A stretch of 64,000 nucleotides of DNA from Anabaena minutissima FACHB-250. GTDB lineage: Bacteria; Cyanobacteriota; Cyanobacteriia; Cyanobacteriales; Nostocaceae. Of the stretch, positions 28,037 through 36,159 are shown piece by piece (within the stretch, counting starts at the first letter, position 1; each line of letters begins with the position of its first letter). The DNA lies in NCBI RefSeq assembly GCF_014697125.1, contig NZ_JACJRG010000001.1, positions 310,001 through 374,000 on the forward strand, written 5' to 3'. The notes below the pieces were generated by a model that searched no databases, had not been told where the DNA came from, and saw only the letters and a list, made by a program, of their open reading frames with translations. Both the position numbers and the translations under genes were made by a program.

Positions 28037-28164
28037 AGATGATATTGATTCGCTTTTAAGTATAGTTTAACCATCAATCATAGAGATTCAGTTATCAGAA
28101 AAATAAGTTTTAGGTGTAACAACTACAGCAATCTATTTAATTTGTAAAAATTGTGGGACTTCAG

Positions 28165-28193
28165 AACCCCGGTTTCTTAAAGAAACCGGGGTT
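28165..28193. repeat. AACCCCGGTTTCT hairpin
   Basis: AACCCCGGTTTCT at 28165-28177 pairs perfectly with AGAAACCGGGGTT at 28181-28193 across a three-base loop. The sequence is a widespread cyanobacterial dispersed hairpin. No T tract follows, so terminator function is doubtful. Confidence 0.85.
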
Positions 28194-28231
28194 TCGGCTA
28201 TCACAAATGGTTTGTATAACCGAACTTGCTT

Positions 28232-28264
28232 AATTACGAATTACGAATTACGAATTACGAATTA
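28232..28264. repeat. Heptamer tandem repeat (AATTACG)
   Basis: Four to five head-to-tail copies of AATTACG form a short tandem repeat of the STRR type known from heterocyst-forming cyanobacteria. It lies 130 bases upstream of the ParA-family gene. Confidence 0.9.
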
Positions 28265-28394
28265 TCATAAGGGCGTATTACTATATACTCTATCGAGGCA
28301 ATATTGCTGGCACAACTCTTTTAATTTTCCTGTAAAGATTAAATTTACCGGAAATTTTCATTAACTGGGAACGCGTCATCAGAGGAATTAACAA

Positions 28395-29279
28395 ATGGGA
28401 TATGTAATTGCTACTGCAAATATGAAAGGTGGTGTAGGTAAAACTACCCTCACTGTCAATTTGGCTACTTGTTTGGCAAAAAATTATGGTAAAAAGGTGC
28501 TGGTTCTGGATTTAGATACCCAAATCAGTGCCACACTCAGTTTGATGTCGCCTTTAGATTTTGCCAAGCGTCGCAAACAAAGATTGACATTTAGATATCT
28601 CATTGATGAAGTTATCAATCCAGATCCAAATACTAAGTTAACTATCAAAGATATCATTCAAACTCAAGTCTGTAATCTGCCAGAACTACATTTATTACCA
28701 GGAGATATAGACTTATATGATGAGTTTGTCGTGTCAGAAATGTTGCATAGACAAACAGTGGCTTTAGGTGAACAAAACTTTGAAGGTGTTTGGAATCGGT
28801 TTGAGAGAGTCTTGATTAATAATATCTTAAAATCAGTACGCGATGAGTATGATTTTATTCTTCTAGATTGCGCCCCTGGCTACAATTTATTGACGCGGAG
28901 TGCTTTAGCAGCCAGTGATTTTTATCTTCTCCCAGCAAAACCAGAACCTTTATCTGTAGTAGGTATTCAACTGTTAGAAAGACGTATTGCCCAGTTAAAA
29001 GATAGTCATGAACATGAGACTAAGATAAATATTAAAATGCTGGGAATTGTTTTTAGTATGTGTAATACTAACCTATTGACGGGTAGATATTACAAACAGG
29101 TCATGCACCGAGTTGTAGAAGATTTTGGTGTAGAACAAATTTGTAAAGCACAAATTCCGGTAGATATTAATGTGGCTAAAGCTGTTGATAGTTTTGTTCC
29201 GGCTGTTTTAAACGCACCCCAATCAGCCGGTTCTAAAGCATTTTTGCAGTTAACTCAAGAGTTGTTGCAGAAGTTGTGA
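28395..29279 (+). CDS. ParA family ATPase, stand-alone
   Basis: The 294-residue protein is a canonical deviant-Walker ATPase. It has YVIATANMKGGVGKTTLTVN at the N-terminus with the signature lysine, VLVLDLDTQISATLSL and FILLDCAPGYNLLTRSALAA. It differs from the ParA half at 25657-27105 in length and sequence. There is no ParB-like gene beside it on this strand. Possible roles are plasmid or chromosome segregation, or positioning of cellular cargo. McdA-type carboxysome positioning proteins lack the signature lysine, so that role is not favoured. AGAGGAATTAAC before the ATG is a good ribosome site. Confidence 0.85.
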   Translation: MGYVIATANMKGGVGKTTLTVNLATCLAKNYGKKVLVLDLDTQISATLSLMSPLDFAKRRKQRLTFRYLIDEVINPDPNTKLTIKDIIQTQVCNLPELHLLPGDIDLYDEFVVSEMLHRQTVALGEQNFEGVWNRFERVLINNILKSVRDEYDFILLDCAPGYNLLTRSALAASDFYLLPAKPEPLSVVGIQLLERRIAQLKDSHEHETKINIKMLGIVFSMCNTNLLTGRYYKQVMHRVVEDFGVEQICKAQIPVDINVAKAVDSFVPAVLNAPQSAGSKAFLQLTQELLQKL

Positions 29280-29325
29280 TAAGTTAGTCTGCCTAAATAT
29301 TTGTAGTTGGGATTAAGAATACTTA

Positions 29326-29399
29326 TAGGTTGGGTTGAGGAAGAAAACTCAGCAAAATGTTGGATTTGTTAGGTTTTTCTATCGCTCAACCCAATCTAC
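29326..29399. repeat. Inverted dispersed repeat (TAGGTTGGGTTGAG ends)
   Basis: TAGGTTGGGTTGAG at 29326-29339 and CTCAACCCAATCTA at 29385-29398 are near-perfect inverted ends of a 74-base element. Such ends are common in cyanobacterial miniature repeats. It lies between convergent genes and could also fold as a terminator. Confidence 0.75.
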
Positions 29400-29452
29400 A
29401 TCAAAGTGATGTTTTAGGCTTAACTGAGCGGTATTGATTCATTACTCAGCAC

Positions 29453-31729
29453 TTATAAGAATTTCTGATTTGGTTGTAAATTGATTGCAAAACGACTATA
29501 GACAATTTGAGTTGAAGATTTAGAATCACACCAAAAAACATCCTGAATAACTTTGTAATCATTCTCCATCTCTGCTAAGTCAAAATGAACCAAAGAGATA
29601 TTATTCAATCCCACAACTTCTTTACCATCCTGAAACCATCGATATTGCCAAAACATAAAAGGTTGTAACCATTGCAAGTAAGAATTTTGGGCTTTTTTGT
29701 GGGCATTTATTAAAAAAGACATTTCTCTTTGAGAGTGGAAATCTTGCGTGCTTTGTCGCGGTATCCACTCCAGTACACAATACCAATCAGGTTTATTTTT
29801 TCCTTCATAGCGGGCTGATTTTTTCGCAGACACTTGCACTATATTTGGTGGTTGATTCCAGCCTAGCCACCGTCTGATTTTTTCTGGTAATAGCCACTCT
29901 TTTAAACGTGTATGAATTAATCTGGTGACTGTTTCTTCATTCTTTAAAGCACTAGAAGTCAACTGTACTAATACAGATTGTTTTTGTGAATTGAGCGTTT
30001 TTGCATAAGATAAGCGAGCGGTGCAACTGTAGTGAATATCTCCAGACAGAATCACAAGTTTTTCACGTTGCTCACACAACATATTTAACAGTTTTGCTAA
30101 GGCAGGAAAATTAATATTCCAAGCATCTCCCACATCTGTAGAAAAAACTTGCTCGCGTTTTAATTGCCAATGATGAATCCAATCAATTACTTGCAAACCA
30201 AATACATTTGTCGGGGCAATAACAAAGGTGGTGAGATGATGATTGTCTGCTGTTTGTTGTAAAGGTTGCAGTAGTTGTTGATTCATTGCCCGTGGACACA
30301 ATAACATGGGTGGGGCTATGGGTTTTTGGTCGGCTGGATAGCCCCGCCAAGTGCGTGTATCTAGGACGATGACTTCATGGCAGTGGCTTTTGATGGTGTA
30401 GTGCCAAGTCAATACTTGGGGATCTCGTTCTAAAATAAACACCCCATCTTCTAAAATCAAATTAGGTAAGTCAGTGTGAGGATCAGTAGTTGGTATGCCA
30501 ACATATCGCGCGATCGCCTCCTGTGCATTTTGATCTGTCCCTTGAGAATTTGACCATGCACTAGCCGCAACTAGCAACTTTTCACCGGAACTATTAGCGA
30601 CAAATTGCCTAGGTGTATTACCCCAAGCCTGAAACACTGCATAGGCTAATAAAGCATTCTGCACAACTCGCCTTCCCAGAGAATTTCCCAGCACCCGTAA
30701 ACACCAAGCTTGATTTAAATTCCAATCATCACTCACATCATGGTCATCAAAAATGGTGTAGGTGGGAATATTAGCCAAAGCACGGCGCACTTGCGGCAGA
30801 GTTTGAATATATTGGCGTAAATACTTAACTGACTTGTTCCAATACTTGATAGCATGACGCTTGTTGGTGACTCTGTGTGCTTTAGGAAACGCATCTGGCC
30901 AGCACACTGGCGACCAAGAAAGTATATAAGCAGCGTAATATTCCCCCAAGCTGAAAAGATGACTAGATACTTTCTCTGGTTTATTGTGTAATCCAGCCGT
31001 AAAGCCAGCGTCTTCTGTAGCCACTTGAGCGCGATCGCCGGGAGGTAGTTCTTTGGGTGTAAGATAAATTTGATCTATGGGTAGTTGTTCTTCCCAACCT
31101 AATAAAGCATCCCCTAAATGACTAGCACACCACAAAAATGGTGCTGCTACATCATCACCGTAAATTTGATCACCTGTCAGGAATAACTGATGGGGGCGAT
31201 TGCGAGTTTGTTTGGCAGTTGCAATTAACCCATCTAAAATTGGTAAGGCATCAAATCCATGACCATGAGGTTTACGACAGGAAGCATGGACAATATGCAA
31301 ATCTTCCAGGTGGTTGGGTGGAAGAACAAAAGTTGGTTTTTGATGTGCAAAGTAGCTAATGCTAACGTGAGGAAAGCGGTGAGAAGATAAAGCTTGCTCT
31401 AGTGTGAGTACAGTTTGGTCTGCAAGGGTAAACTGGAGGTTATAGGCATAGATGCTATCATTCGTTAAACTCTCCCCATTTGCAGACACAGCTGTAATCG
31501 CTACAACGTGTAAATGTTTGCCTAAAGCAACTGTAGAACGTTGCCCCACTAATAAATAATTTTCTAAACTTTCACCATGATCTGTTGTCTTATAAACCTT
31601 GAGTTCTACCTGGCAAGACTGTTTTAATGCCACCAATACTGTCACCGATTCCGGTTCAGTATTTTTTAGTATTGGCCCAGCCAAAATCATTGGCAGGTCG
31701 TCAAAAAAGCTTCCAGTTTGGTTATTCAT
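29453..31729 (-). CDS. PhoD-like phosphodiesterase/alkaline phosphatase D family protein
   Basis: The 758-residue protein has the PhoD-type metallophosphatase motifs: LFLTGDQIYGDDVAAPF, TIFDDHDVSDDWNLN and LVILSGDIHYSCTARL. An N-terminal Fibronectin-like part (about 1-130) precedes them. No Tat or Sec signal peptide is seen, so it is probably cytosolic, unlike classical exported PhoD. It would hydrolyse phosphodiester or phosphomonoester bonds; the substrate is unknown. The gene is longer than typical PhoD, with an extra C-terminal part containing QWLQPFMFWQYRWFQDGKE. It is a single-gene unit. Confidence 0.87.
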   Translation of the reverse strand: MNNQTGSFFDDLPMILAGPILKNTEPESVTVLVALKQSCQVELKVYKTTDHGESLENYLLVGQRSTVALGKHLHVVAITAVSANGESLTNDSIYAYNLQFTLADQTVLTLEQALSSHRFPHVSISYFAHQKPTFVLPPNHLEDLHIVHASCRKPHGHGFDALPILDGLIATAKQTRNRPHQLFLTGDQIYGDDVAAPFLWCASHLGDALLGWEEQLPIDQIYLTPKELPPGDRAQVATEDAGFTAGLHNKPEKVSSHLFSLGEYYAAYILSWSPVCWPDAFPKAHRVTNKRHAIKYWNKSVKYLRQYIQTLPQVRRALANIPTYTIFDDHDVSDDWNLNQAWCLRVLGNSLGRRVVQNALLAYAVFQAWGNTPRQFVANSSGEKLLVAASAWSNSQGTDQNAQEAIARYVGIPTTDPHTDLPNLILEDGVFILERDPQVLTWHYTIKSHCHEVIVLDTRTWRGYPADQKPIAPPMLLCPRAMNQQLLQPLQQTADNHHLTTFVIAPTNVFGLQVIDWIHHWQLKREQVFSTDVGDAWNINFPALAKLLNMLCEQREKLVILSGDIHYSCTARLSYAKTLNSQKQSVLVQLTSSALKNEETVTRLIHTRLKEWLLPEKIRRWLGWNQPPNIVQVSAKKSARYEGKNKPDWYCVLEWIPRQSTQDFHSQREMSFLINAHKKAQNSYLQWLQPFMFWQYRWFQDGKEVVGLNNISLVHFDLAEMENDYKVIQDVFWCDSKSSTQIVYSRFAINLQPNQKFL

Positions 31730-32255
31730 TACGCCATGTGCAAATTAATATTCGGTAACAAGTTAATTGAACTAGAGAGGTTATCGTTCAATAGTGTCGC
31801 ATAAGCTCTCTTGTTTATTTGACCAGCCCTGTGTAACGAAATAATAAGTCGCACATTACATGATTATGGTGAAATCAAATTATTCCCATTGACTGATTAA
31901 GTGAGCGACTTGCAGTTACGGCACTGGCTGCACAAATTATGAATACAAAAATTAAGTTAATGTATCCTAGCTTTAATAAAATAGCATAGCCTTTTGTGGT
32001 TTTATAGTTCAATTTTTCTAGTAGTATCGCGAGTATTGCCCTAGCTTATGATGATTGTGGTTAAATCTGGCAAACATCAGATCATTATCTATTGATTAAC
32101 TGGAAATTCCTAGCTTATTATTCTCTTTTAGACATTGACCAATAGGCTGATTTTTTGAGAATTAGAAAATATATGGTATTACTTCTTAGCTCTTAATTAA
32201 GAACTTAGTTTTAGTTTATTCTCTCTTGTGATTGTTAAAATTTAGGTAAGCTAAT
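31730..32255. other. Intergenic stretch without a recognisable gene
   Basis: These 526 bases are AT-rich between divergently transcribed genes. No ORF, clear hairpin or RNA gene could be supported. It must contain the promoters of the phosphatase gene and of the 90-residue protein. Confidence 0.5.
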
Positions 32256-32528
32256 ATGAGATCCAAAGTAATGGTTACAAGCAAATTTGATCATACAATA
32301 GCTGCCATTGAGTTAAATGCAGCTAGAAAATTAAACTGGGATTATAACCAATTTAAAGAATCTTTCAGTTTTACAGTAAATGATGAAGCTATTGAGATAG
32401 CACCTAAGAAAAATATACTTACCGAATCCGAGGTAGAAACTTTAAAGGAAGCTTTGTTAGATTACGGTTTTCACTACAAAAAAACCGTCAATGATTTTAT
32501 CTTAGTTTTTCAGCAAGATATTGAATAA
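32256..32528 (+). CDS. Small soluble protein of unknown function
   Basis: The 90-residue acidic protein (MVTSKFDHTIAAIELNAARK, then TESEVETLKEALLDYGFHYK) has no membrane segment or known motif. The start may be ATG 32256 or the ATG five codons later. The composition looks coding, with balanced charged residues. It is not recognised. It lies about 230 bases upstream of a toxin-antitoxin locus. Confidence 0.5.
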   Translation: MRSKVMVTSKFDHTIAAIELNAARKLNWDYNQFKESFSFTVNDEAIEIAPKKNILTESEVETLKEALLDYGFHYKKTVNDFILVFQQDIE

Positions 32529-32665
32529 AGATAAATATAAGGTTGAGTAGTTAATACCAGCTGGCGATCGCCAGCCCCGAAACTCTGGAAAATTATCAAG
32601 GTTAGCTTGACAACCCCTGAGAAACAGCAACAAGCCTGGATCTGAGTGGCGTCAAGAAATTGAAA

Positions 32666-32706
32666 AACCATATAGGCGATCGCCTAATATCAAAAGCATG
32701 AACCCG
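32666..32706. repeat. Partial duplicate of the pseudouridine synthase gene
   Basis: A 26-base block (32666-32691) is identical to 33562-33587 inside the RluA-type gene. It is followed directly by AAAGCATGAACCCG, which in the gene lies 18 bases further on (33606-33619). The spacing difference shows a small deletion in the intergenic copy. Confidence 0.8.
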
Positions 32707-32756
32707 ATTGATATATTGAGTTTATGATTAAGAGTAGGTAGAAGCAAAATAAATAT

Positions 32757-33086
32757 ATGCCAGTTGTTGCAGCTAAATCTTATGTAGAGTATCGAAAGGA
32801 TGCTTATTGGGTCGAAGGAACTCGGATTTCCCTCGACTCTGTTGTTTACGCCTTCCGAGGTGGATTATCACCTGAAAGCATTGTTCAATCTTTTCCGTTA
32901 CTAACATTAGAACAAGTTTATGGCGCGATCGCGTTCTATCTAGCTAATCGTGTGGAGATAGATTCTTACTTAGCAGATGAAGAAGTAGCTTTTGATGCTA
33001 TGCCCCAACCCCTACAAACTACTGATCCTGCTTTGTACAATAAGCTGATGGCAGCTAAGTCAGCAAATGAGCGAGTGGGATCGTGA
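32757..33086 (+). CDS. DUF433 antitoxin-like protein
   Basis: The 109-residue protein has the DUF433 core: YWVEGTRISLDSVVYAFRGG, then LSPESIVQSFPLLTLEQVYG and AIAFYLANR. This is a winged-helix-like DNA-binding domain that serves as antitoxin beside DUF5615 toxins. Its stop overlaps the start of the downstream toxin frame by four bases (GTGA at 33083-33086), the usual arrangement of this pair. The toxin copy is broken, so the antitoxin may now be an orphan. Confidence 0.9.
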   Translation: MPVVAAKSYVEYRKDAYWVEGTRISLDSVVYAFRGGLSPESIVQSFPLLTLEQVYGAIAFYLANRVEIDSYLADEEVAFDAMPQPLQTTDPALYNKLMAAKSANERVGS

Positions 33087-33433
33087 TTATTTGTTACCAA
33101 GCCGATGCTGACTTGAATCAGGCGATCGTCACTGGCGTGTTACGGTGAGAACCTACGATTAATTTTCAAACTGCCTTTGCTGCTGGGTTGGAAGGTGTTA
33201 AAGATGTAGAAGTATTGGCGATCGCCGCAAAACAGGGGCGCGTTCTCGTCAGCCACGACCGCAAAACTATGCCATCAGAATTTGCTGAATTTATCAGCAA
33301 CAATCAGAGTTCAGGAGTGATCATCGTTTCCAGGAAACTACCAATTGAAATCGTTATTGAGGAACTATTGCTAATTTGGGCAGTATCGAGTGCAGAAGAG
33401 TGGGTTGATCGGATTGCAAAACTGCCTCTCTGA
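33083..33433 (+). pseudogene. DUF5615 PIN-like toxin interrupted by an in-frame stop
   Basis: Starting at GTG 33083, the frame reads IICYQADADLNQAIVTGVLR, then TGA at 33146-33148. It continues in the same frame with EPTINFQTAFAAGLEG, VKDVEVLAIAAKQGRVLVSH and DRKTMPSEFAEFI to the stop at 33433. This is the full-length DUF5615/Mut7-C-like PIN toxin with its Asp residues (ADADLN, SHDRKTMP). The single TGA sits where an arginine codon (CGA) would be expected. One base change therefore disabled the toxin. An internal start could still make the C-terminal 81 residues. Confidence 0.85.
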
Positions 33434-33457
33434 CGTAGGCAAACAACTGCAAAAACA

Positions 33458-35164
33458 TTAGAATGGTGTTTCAGTCTGCAAATGAATAATTGCTTGTGTG
33501 TGCGGATGCTGAAAGCGGAGTTCTCTGGCGTGTAAGTGTAAACGAGTAGCCTCAGCATTGCAACCATATAGGCGATCGCCTAATATCTCCTTTCCTAATC
33601 CTACCAAAGCATGAACCCGCAACTGATGGGTGCGTCCTGTCAATGGTGCAAACTCAACGCGGGTATATTCTCCTTCCCTCGCCATTACCCGAAAGCGCGT
33701 GAAGCTGGGTTTACCATGTTCCCAGTCAACTTGTTGATAAGGTCGATTTTGTGGATCTCCCCATAATGGTAATTCAATTAAACCTGTGTCTATGGCGACA
33801 ATGCCTGCAAGTATGGCTTCATAAACCTTGTGGACTTGTCGCTGTTGGAATTGCTGGCTAAGTTGACGATAAGTTTGAGAATCACGCGCCACCAAGAGAA
33901 TCCCAGAGGTTTCTTGATCTAAGCGATGTACCGCCGCTAAATTATCACCATATGGTAATAAATTACGCAAGCGACTGATCACGCTGTCTTGAGTTTCCAG
34001 ATAACGCCCCGGAACAGATAGCAGTCCCGCAGGTTTGTTGACAGCAATCAAATGTTCGTCTTCATAAATAGTTTTTACCTCTCCCCAAACCCCTTCCCTT
34101 GTGGGGGAGGGGCTTAAAACTCCCCCTTCCCTACCTTCGCGCAGCGTGTCGAAGACAGGGAAGGGGGTAGGGGGGTTAGGTCTTAAACCCGCCAACAAAA
34201 ACCCCATCAATGGCTGACAGCGTTCTACACAAGCACCATAAAATTCCCCCTGGGTTTTATCTTGATTAGATGTCCCATACCAAAATTCTGCCATTGCTAG
34301 GGGTTTAAGTCCGTGGGTGGCGGCGTAGTGGAGTAGCTTCGGGGCGCAACAGTCGCCTGTACCCGTCGGTAAACCATCGGGCATTAATTGCTGCAATGAT
34401 AAAGATTGCCCTAAAAAATTCATTAGCGAGTAAGCGGCGTACATCTGTGCTTGGAGTTGTCGAGATAGGGCTTTACGCTGTTGTTTGAGTGATTGAATCC
34501 GAGTATCTGCTGTAGCGATCGCTGCTTTTAAAGTTGCCAAAGTTACATCTCGTTGGCGTTTGAGTTTGCGGCGTTCTATGCCCTGCTGACGGCTTTCTGC
34601 ATCTAGTTGTTCTAAAGCCAAAGTTAAGGCTTCACCTGTGAGTGTGTCGCTAAGTTGCTGGCGTTTTTCCTGTCGTTGCTGTTTCAACATAAAATGGCGA
34701 TCGCTCATTACTTGCAATTGTTGTGCAAACTCCCGCGATAAATTTTCATCGTCTTGTCTCGCTGGTAATTGTTTCAGGGTAATGAGTTCTTGCTTAATTG
34801 CTTCTAACTCAGCCAAAGTTTTCGCTTCTTGTAAAGCTACTTGTTCTCTCCCAGGAATCGGCGCAACCCAGCCATCTACAAGATGTTCGCCATTGAGTAA
34901 GCCAGAAAAAGCTTTTAAAACTCGTTGTTCACCTGTGAGTAGTTCTACTAATAAGACACCATACATTTTACCTTCGTGGAAATAACGCTCATCTTCGGCT
35001 AGTTGTTGCATTAAACCACAGGCGATCGCTTCTACTAAAGGTGTGCGTGGTAGCCTAATTAAATCACCAGTTTGCAGACAACGCCCCTCGTACCAATAAC
35101 TAGGAGATTGGTTAACGTCAGTCCACTCATAGTCAAGAAAATCTGCAATCTGATGTAATATCAT
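33458..35164 (-). CDS. RluA family pseudouridine synthase with long N-terminal extension
   Basis: The 568-residue protein has the catalytic domain in the C-terminal 200 residues: TIYEDEHLIAVNKPAGLLSV, then AAVHRLDQETSGILLVA with the catalytic Asp of HRLDxxTSG, and the RTHQLRVH motif near residue 510. The N-terminal 320 residues, with coiled coils at about 110-230, are typical of the long cyanobacterial type. It converts uridine to pseudouridine in RNA; the target is unknown. Between the two parts lies a repeat-encoded segment of about 38 residues (LRPNPPTPFPVFDTLREGRE region). Confidence 0.9.
   Translation of the reverse strand: MILHQIADFLDYEWTDVNQSPSYWYEGRCLQTGDLIRLPRTPLVEAIACGLMQQLAEDERYFHEGKMYGVLLVELLTGEQRVLKAFSGLLNGEHLVDGWVAPIPGREQVALQEAKTLAELEAIKQELITLKQLPARQDDENLSREFAQQLQVMSDRHFMLKQQRQEKRQQLSDTLTGEALTLALEQLDAESRQQGIERRKLKRQRDVTLATLKAAIATADTRIQSLKQQRKALSRQLQAQMYAAYSLMNFLGQSLSLQQLMPDGLPTGTGDCCAPKLLHYAATHGLKPLAMAEFWYGTSNQDKTQGEFYGACVERCQPLMGFLLAGLRPNPPTPFPVFDTLREGREGGVLSPSPTREGVWGEVKTIYEDEHLIAVNKPAGLLSVPGRYLETQDSVISRLRNLLPYGDNLAAVHRLDQETSGILLVARDSQTYRQLSQQFQQRQVHKVYEAILAGIVAIDTGLIELPLWGDPQNRPYQQVDWEHGKPSFTRFRVMAREGEYTRVEFAPLTGRTHQLRVHALVGLGKEILGDRLYGCNAEATRLHLHARELRFQHPHTQAIIHLQTETPF
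34078..34190. repeat. Dispersed repeat inserted in-frame in the pseudouridine synthase gene
   Basis: The block contains CTCCCCAAACCCCTTCCC, GGGGGAGGGGCTTAAAAC, TTCGCGCAGCGTGTCGAA and GACAGGGAAGGGGGTAGGG. It is a complex of inverted purine/pyrimidine arms typical of Nostoc intergenic repeats. It stays in frame and encodes residues about 325-362. Confidence 0.85.
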
Positions 35165-35532
35165 GCCAGCATCAAAATGTCGTCAACAATATGTCCGGGG
35201 AAAGTTTATATCACATTGGCTTTGGACAAAATGATTTAGGTTCTACACCTCCTACTATAATGCGATCTCTACTCCTATATATGCAGCAAAAAACTGTGAT
35301 TAAAGTTGCGAAATTGCCAAGTTTAGCAAAATTTTATTTACCACCAGTATTTTTATCTACTCTTCACCTAAACTTTAATTTTTTGTTCAGTAAATATAGG
35401 TAATATATATAAAATAAACGTCATTCTAATAATTAAATAAACGTCACTAATAAACTTCGTAGTAAGAACTTTAGTCCGAATTAATCTATTTCTATAAATA
35501 ATATTTCATTTAGATACTAAAAAGAAAATCAA
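35165..35532. other. AT-rich intergenic region
   Basis: These 368 bases separate two divergent genes. Near 35450-35480 is ACTTCGTAGTAAGAACTTTA, a degenerate copy of the repeat seen at 38386-38435. A 70-codon frame at 35191-35403 shows no coding character and is rejected. Confidence 0.5.
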
Positions 35533-36108
35533 ATGATAAATGCTAACAAGCTGATTATTACAAATATCAATTTAGCTTTAATTACAGTCCTGCCAACACT
35601 GATGTTTTTAGTCTTACCACATCGTGTAAATGCTGAAGATCCAGGTGAATGTTTTATGATTAACGCCTCTGGTAGAACAATTAAACTAGAAAAGCTTTGT
35701 GGCGTTAACATTGAGAAAAAAATATCTCCCCAGGCAGAAAAAAGAGTATTTCGTGTTCCGATCAAACGCCGTCTGGGTAGAACTCCTGTAATTGATGTCA
35801 CCTTTAATAACAACAAAACCTTTGAGATGATTTTTGATACAGGTGCTAACAATACGTTAATTACGATGGGAATAGCAAATGCGCTGCAACTCAAAACGAC
35901 AGGAGTAATGACAGCGCAAATTGCTGATGGTAGCCAAATCGAATTTCCTATTAGTACAGTACAATCGATGGCAGCAGGTGGTGCTGGAGTTCAAAATGTA
36001 GAAGTAGCGATCGCACACAACGCACCAATCGGATTACTCGGTAATGATTTCTTTGGTCATTACGACATCAAAATTTTAGAAACAACTGTAGAATTTCATC
36101 CCCGATAA
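35533..36108 (+). CDS. Exported retropepsin-like aspartic protease
   Basis: The 191-residue protein begins with a signal peptide or membrane anchor (INLALITVLPTLMFLVL, ending near VNAED). The catalytic motif is MIFDTGANNTLITMGIANAL at about residue 100. It is followed by the flap-like GSQIEFPISTV and IGLLGNDFFGHYDI near the C-terminus. This is the single-domain retropepsin-like family (TIGR02281-type) that would act as a dimer in the periplasm. The physiological substrate is unknown. The single lobe resembles half of the aspartic protease domain in the next gene. Confidence 0.83.
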   Translation: MINANKLIITNINLALITVLPTLMFLVLPHRVNAEDPGECFMINASGRTIKLEKLCGVNIEKKISPQAEKRVFRVPIKRRLGRTPVIDVTFNNNKTFEMIFDTGANNTLITMGIANALQLKTTGVMTAQIADGSQIEFPISTVQSMAAGGAGVQNVEVAIAHNAPIGLLGNDFFGHYDIKILETTVEFHPR

Positions 36109-36159
36109 GTAAGGAGTGGTGAGTGGTTAGCCAAATTTTCAGAATGAGGGTATTAGGTT

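Noticed and set aside
28232..28264. Regular short repeats as a possible CRISPR array
   Set aside because: Units are seven bases, head to tail, without spacers; the same holds for the blocks at 48304 and 62325.
28395..29279. Second ParA as carboxysome-positioning McdA
   Set aside because: It keeps the KGGVGKT signature lysine that McdA-type proteins lack, and no McdB-like gene is adjacent.
35191..35403. 70-codon frame between divergent genes
   Set aside because: AT-rich promoter region, no ribosome site, no recognisable motif.
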